A DNA stretch of 64,000 nt from JAMXLO01 sp963819855 (GTDB lineage: Bacteria > Pseudomonadota > Alphaproteobacteria > Acetobacterales > Acetobacteraceae). Positions 61,028 through 64,000 of the stretch are shown piece by piece. Within the stretch, counting starts at the first letter, position 1; every line of letters begins with the position of its first letter. A model generated the notes under the pieces. The model saw only the letters and a list, made by a program, of their open reading frames with translations. It made no database searches and was not told the origin of the DNA. The DNA lies in assembly GCA_963819855.1 (NCBI GenBank), contig CAWFYC010000017.1, positions 27,804 through 91,803 on the forward strand, written 5' to 3'. The translations under genes and the position numbers were made by a program.

Positions 61028-61411
61028 TCACAGCAAACCGACCTGCTCGAACTTGCCGACCAGGATCTCCTCGTCGAACGGCTTCATGATGTATTCCTGC
61101 GCGCCGTTGCTGATTGCCATCTCGATCGCGGTCATCTCGGTCTCGGTGGTGCAGAACACGACCGGCGGCCTGTCCGGCCCGTACTCGGCGCGCAACCGCT
61201 TGAGGAAATCCAGCCCGTTCATCACCGGCATGTTCCAGTCGAGCAGGACGCAGTCCGGCATGTTCGCGCGGCACGCATCCAGCGCCTGCTGGCCATCGCC
61301 GGCCTCGGCCACGTCGAAGCCATGCGCTTCCAGGATGCGCCGCGCGACCTTGCGCACCACGCGGCTGTCATCCACCACCAGGCAAACGCGCGCCACAGCG
61401 TCGCGCCTCAA
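61028..61411 (-). CDS. cheY: Chemotaxis response regulator CheY
   Basis: A 127-residue single-domain receiver. Acidic pocket VCLVVDDSRVVRK, phospho-aspartate in CVLLDWNMPVMNG, threonine in VVFCTTETEMTA and lysine in YIMKPFDEE. There is no output domain. CheY-P binds the flagellar motor switch. The TTG start at 61411 overlaps the stop codon of an upstream remnant (TTGA), which shows the original operon continued further upstream before the recombinase element arrived. Next genes are cheB and cheR. Confidence 0.93.
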   Translation of the reverse strand: MRRDAVARVCLVVDDSRVVRKVARRILEAHGFDVAEAGDGQQALDACRANMPDCVLLDWNMPVMNGLDFLKRLRAEYGPDRPPVVFCTTETEMTAIEMAISNGAQEYIMKPFDEEILVGKFEQVGLL

Positions 61412-61467
61412 GCCGCTTCGTTCAGTGCGAGCAGCTTGCCCGGACCCACGTCATACTGCCCATCTCG
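61408..61467 (-). pseudogene. 3' remnant of the gene upstream of cheY (probably cheW), cut by the element
   Basis: Only the last 19 codons remain: RDGQYDVGPGKLLALNEAA followed by TGA. The frame ends in a stop (TAG at 61468-61470) just beyond the remnant, where the recombinase element begins. In chemotaxis operons of this order the gene before cheY is usually cheW or cheA, so cheW is the best guess, but 19 residues are too few to be sure. The TTGA overlap with cheY supports a shared original operon. Confidence 0.6.
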
Positions 61468-61472
61468 CTACA

Positions 61473-63542
61473 TTATTGAAAGATAAGGGTCTGCTGATCT
61501 GGATTTGGTGGTAGCGGGCCCTTGCGGCCGGTCTTGAGGCGCTCAATCAGATGTTGGTCCTCGATGTCCTGAAGCCTAATGACCCAGGGCGCGCCTTTGC
61601 AATACTGCGTGGCAGGGATGATTCCGGCGCCAATCTGGCGGAGCACAGTCATGGGGCTGAGATCGAGTAACTTGGCGGCCTCGGTCAGCGTGAGCTCGCC
61701 ACGTTCGGCCCACTCGTCCTTGCTATAGACCGCGATACCATGCGTATTGCGGAAGCCACGCACGCGCGACTGCGTCCATCCGTTCAAGCGGCCTGTTCGC
61801 TTTCCTGTTCTGTTGAGCATGCCAGCGATCGCCTTATCGGGCATCAGGCGCGCGCAGGTACGGATCAGGTCAACGATTTCGGGCTCGACGACCCAACGTG
61901 TTTGGCCTCTCCTATTTTTCTTCACCGTGAGGCGGGTATGATCGCCACCCTGCCAGTGCAGTAGCAATTGAATCTGCTCACCCTCGACGTGCGCGACCAC
62001 CTCGCGCAACACAACACGAATGATCCGCTTGCGGGTGATGACGGTGGCTGCGGGGTGACGCCAGGCGGCCTCCAAGTCTGTCCCCAGTTTCAGCAGTCGT
62101 CCGCGCTCCTCGGTGCTCAGCACTGTCGGGCGAAGCCGGACCAGCAACCCCAGCTCCTTGGCCAGCGTGTCGACTGTCGCAAGAGCGGCATTCCATCGCC
62201 GCTCAAGCTCCCCGGCGACAAGGCGATTGTCGGGATCGACCGCGTCATATTGTCGCCGCGCCCTGGACGCCTCGTATTGTGCCTGCTCGAGCGCCAGCTC
62301 GATCTGGCGCTGCTTCTCGGCGGTCTGGTGCTCGCTGTCCGCGATCGCGCGGATTGCCGCTTCGACGCCGAGCGGCTGCAGCAATCGAACGATCTCGGCT
62401 CCCACCGCCTCGTCGACCCGCAGCGCGCCAAACGAAATACAGGGAGGGCCTCCGGGATTGCTCCGCGTCGCATCACAATTATAGCGGCCGATGTCACCCT
62501 TCGTGCCGTTGTAGCTGACCAGCAGCCGGCGTCCGCAATGGCCACAGCGCAGGAGGCCGGCGAGCAAAGCCTCTCCCGTGCGCACAGCGCCGCGGACCAT
62601 CATACCTTTGCCGTTGGCATTGTCGGCGATCAGCCGCTGGTTCCTTTCATAGTCCGTCCAAGACAAATATCCCTCATGATGGTCAACCAGCAAGACTGCC
62701 CAGTCCGAACGATCCTTGCGATAGCCGCGCAGGATACGCTTGCGTCCGTTTTCGATCGTCGTCCGGCTGCCGGTTCGGCCAAACGCATAGGCCCCCGCAT
62801 ATACAGGATTGGTAAGAAGGTTACTCACTGTCGTGTAGACGGGAAGCTTCCACAACAATTGATGCGGCTCTGCACCTCTTGAGGCGATGTATGGTAGCGC
62901 GATCTTGTCGGCACGGAGTGACAGGAACACCTGACGGATGCTTTGCATCTCGGCAAATCGGGCGAAGACCAACCTAATCGCCTCGCGCACACGCAGGTCG
63001 GGGTCTTGTTCGATCTTGTCGCGGCCTACTTTCACGTAGCCGACGGCCACCGTGAAAAAGAGCTCACCCCGCCGAGCCTTCTGCTTCAGGGCTTCCATGG
63101 AACGAGCGCGGAGCAGAGAGAGTTCCAATTCGCTCATCGTCCCCTTCATGCCCAACAACAACCGATCATTGGGATGCCGTGGCTCATAGACACCATCCTC
63201 ATCGACAATCACCGTCCCAACCAGGCCGCAAAACTCGATCAGCGTGTGCCAGTCACGCCCATTGCGCGCCAGACGCGACGCCTCGATGGCAAACACCGCG
63301 CCGACGCGGCCCTCGCAGATTGCGGCGAGTAGCCGCTCGAAGCCCGGACGGCTGACACCCGAACCCGAGCGGCCGAGATCGTCATCGACGACCGTCACAT
63401 CAGTCCAGCCAAGGGTGCGAGCGCGCTCGGCAAGACCATATTGGCGCCGCCGGCTCTCATGATTGTTGGCAAGCTGATCGACCGTGGATTGCCGGACGTA
63501 GATGAAGGCACCGCGCGACAAGTGGTCAGGCGTGATCTTCAT
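61473..63542 (-). CDS. Large serine recombinase
   Basis: A 689-residue recombinase. The resolvase domain starts GAFIYVRQSTVDQLANNHES with the catalytic serine in YVRQST near residue 16. Further signatures are DDDLGRSGSGVSRPGFERLL, FAIEASRLARNGRDWHTLI and LLLGMKGTMSELELSLLRAR. A recombinase domain and a zinc ribbon (LLRCGHCGRRLLVSYNGTKG with a later cysteine pair region) follow, then a coiled-coil and a C-terminal helix-turn-helix LTLTEAAKLLDLSPMTVLRQ. It cuts and rejoins DNA at att sites. The start at 63542 overlaps the small upstream gene. The C-terminal excisionase-like HTH is an unusual extra domain. Confidence 0.95.
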   Translation of the reverse strand: MKITPDHLSRGAFIYVRQSTVDQLANNHESRRRQYGLAERARTLGWTDVTVVDDDLGRSGSGVSRPGFERLLAAICEGRVGAVFAIEASRLARNGRDWHTLIEFCGLVGTVIVDEDGVYEPRHPNDRLLLGMKGTMSELELSLLRARSMEALKQKARRGELFFTVAVGYVKVGRDKIEQDPDLRVREAIRLVFARFAEMQSIRQVFLSLRADKIALPYIASRGAEPHQLLWKLPVYTTVSNLLTNPVYAGAYAFGRTGSRTTIENGRKRILRGYRKDRSDWAVLLVDHHEGYLSWTDYERNQRLIADNANGKGMMVRGAVRTGEALLAGLLRCGHCGRRLLVSYNGTKGDIGRYNCDATRSNPGGPPCISFGALRVDEAVGAEIVRLLQPLGVEAAIRAIADSEHQTAEKQRQIELALEQAQYEASRARRQYDAVDPDNRLVAGELERRWNAALATVDTLAKELGLLVRLRPTVLSTEERGRLLKLGTDLEAAWRHPAATVITRKRIIRVVLREVVAHVEGEQIQLLLHWQGGDHTRLTVKKNRRGQTRWVVEPEIVDLIRTCARLMPDKAIAGMLNRTGKRTGRLNGWTQSRVRGFRNTHGIAVYSKDEWAERGELTLTEAAKLLDLSPMTVLRQIGAGIIPATQYCKGAPWVIRLQDIEDQHLIERLKTGRKGPLPPNPDQQTLIFQ

Positions 63543-63696
63543 CGTTCGCCTCCACCCGCGCAACCGCCAGTGTCTCCGCCAGAAGCGCGCTCACCAGCGC
63601 CAACAGCTTCGTTCGCTCGGACGCTGCTATCGGCACGGGCGGCTCCCGCGATGCAAACAGGTCGGGATGACGACGGCTCGGTTGCGGACGTGGCAT
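63526..63696 (-). CDS. Small protein of the recombinase element
   Basis: A 56-residue protein starting MPRPQPSRRHPDLFASREPP and ending VARVEANDEDHA. The ATG is preceded by AAGGAGACAAGC, a strong ribosome site. The middle is a hydrophobic, alanine-rich helix (LLALVSALLAETLAVA). Its stop overlaps the recombinase start by 17 bp, so they are coupled. I do not recognise a named family, but such a short gene between a DUF5372-like gene and a recombinase fits the type of element. Confidence 0.75.
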   Translation of the reverse strand: MPRPQPSRRHPDLFASREPPVPIAASERTKLLALVSALLAETLAVARVEANDEDHA

Positions 63697-64000
63697 GCTT
63701 GTCTCCTTCGCGACCGGAGTTGTCGCGGACCAAGCTTTGCCCAGTATCGAGCTCGAGGCGGAGTTCACGCAGACACGCCAGAGAAAGGCGCGGAATCTCG
63801 GTCACCATCATCTCTGCCGCCCGCTCTTCCGTCATCCAGACCGGCAACTGCGCCAGCGTCCCGTCAGGCTGGCGGATGATCAGGGCGACTTCATCGCCAT
63901 GCCGATTGCGCCCCGTAGCAACCACCGCCTCGCCACAGCGCGGATGAAAGCTGTACCGGATCGTAACCTCACCCGGTTGGTAGTGGGCATTATGTCGCTG
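63539..64000 (-). CDS. DUF5372-like protein of the recombinase element, partial
   Basis: Runs off the right edge, so the start is missing. The visible part reads EVTIRYSFHPRCGEAVVATG, VALIIRQPDGTLAQLPVWMT, then EIPRLSLACLRELRLELD. This pattern resembles small proteins often encoded beside serine recombinases, which I label DUF5372-like tentatively. The last 50 or so residues (from about SSSRPVCIAG) overlap the small gene in another frame and look like a shadow, so the natural end may be earlier or damaged. Function unknown. Confidence 0.6.
   Translation of the reverse strand, partial: QRHNAHYQPGEVTIRYSFHPRCGEAVVATGRNRHGDEVALIIRQPDGTLAQLPVWMTEERAAEMMVTEIPRLSLACLRELRLELDTGQSLVRDNSGREGDKHATSATEPSSSRPVCIAGAARADSSVRANEAVGAGERASGGDTGGCAGGGER

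Larger units (their letters stand above)
61468..64000. mobile_element. Serine-recombinase mobile element (left end; right end outside window)
   Basis: Starts right after the cut-off cheW-like remnant, near acattattgaaagataaggg, which is AT-rich relative to the surroundings. It carries, reading leftwards, a DUF5372-like gene, a small gene and a large serine recombinase, all overlapping. This trio looks like a compact self-mobilising unit. No inverted repeat is visible at the left end, as expected for serine recombinases. The right boundary lies beyond 64000. Confidence 0.75.

Noticed and set aside
61740..62882. Plus-strand frames opposite the recombinase
   Set aside because: No start support and no homology; the recombinase reads continuously on the minus strand.
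1..64000. tRNA, rRNA or known riboswitch
   Set aside because: No tRNA-like T-loop/acceptor pattern or rRNA stretch was noticed by eye; a covariance search would be decisive.

Overview
The window is about 64 kb of high-GC bacterial chromosome, densely coding on both strands. Gene content points to a Gram-negative alphaproteobacterium, most likely Rhodospirillales/Acetobacteraceae. The evidence is TamA/TamB outer-membrane assembly genes, the block plsC-miaB-phoH-ybeY-corC in alphaproteobacterial order, many luciferase-like monooxygenases and amidohydrolases, a PEP-CTERM exported protein, and a multi-hairpin intergenic element of a type I associate with that family. No rRNA, tRNA or CRISPR array was seen.

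Layout. 0-8 kb: the end of a hybrid histidine kinase, then a catabolic/redox cluster (FMN reductase, AhpD-like protein, two luciferase-like oxidoreductases, an alpha/beta hydrolase lacking the usual nucleophile, an SDR) and an EmrB-type exporter with its MarR repressor and a clear palindromic operator. 8-24.8 kb: glutathione synthetase, two small membrane proteins with a Crp-family regulator, tamB-tamA, plsC, miaB-phoH-ybeY-corC, and a NitT/TauT-type ABC importer. 25-36.6 kb: an ABC-F protein preceded by a possible leader peptide, tandem MetE-like proteins, a VWA protein, a GxxExxY protein, TypA, an orphan family-5 binding protein, and a PEP-CTERM gene with a good sigma-54 promoter match. 36.6-46 kb: PfkB kinase, enolase-superfamily enzyme, aldo/keto reductase, GST, a degenerate HldE-like protein, a DSD1-type PLP enzyme and two amidohydrolases. 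46-54 kb: a sugar-type ABC importer with two binding proteins, the remnant of a third and no ATPase gene, then a DapA-like aldolase. 55-61.4 kb: an ABC-2 exporter split by a ParE/ParD-like module, a phosphatase, and a chemotaxis operon (cheY-cheB-cheR). 61.4-64 kb: a large serine recombinase element that interrupts the gene upstream of cheY.

Two features cut across the window. First, ten otherwise well-conserved genes are broken by single-base frameshifts. I located 12 events; 11 are +1 insertions, often in or beside short homopolymers, which looks more like residual sequencing error than gene decay. Second, gene borders carry many long imperfect inverted repeats that fall into a few recurring families.

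Genes are packed in operons with start/stop overlaps (ATGA, GTGA, TTGA, TGATG), and these overlaps were used to choose several start codons. Many long antisense reading frames exist because of high GC and were left out.
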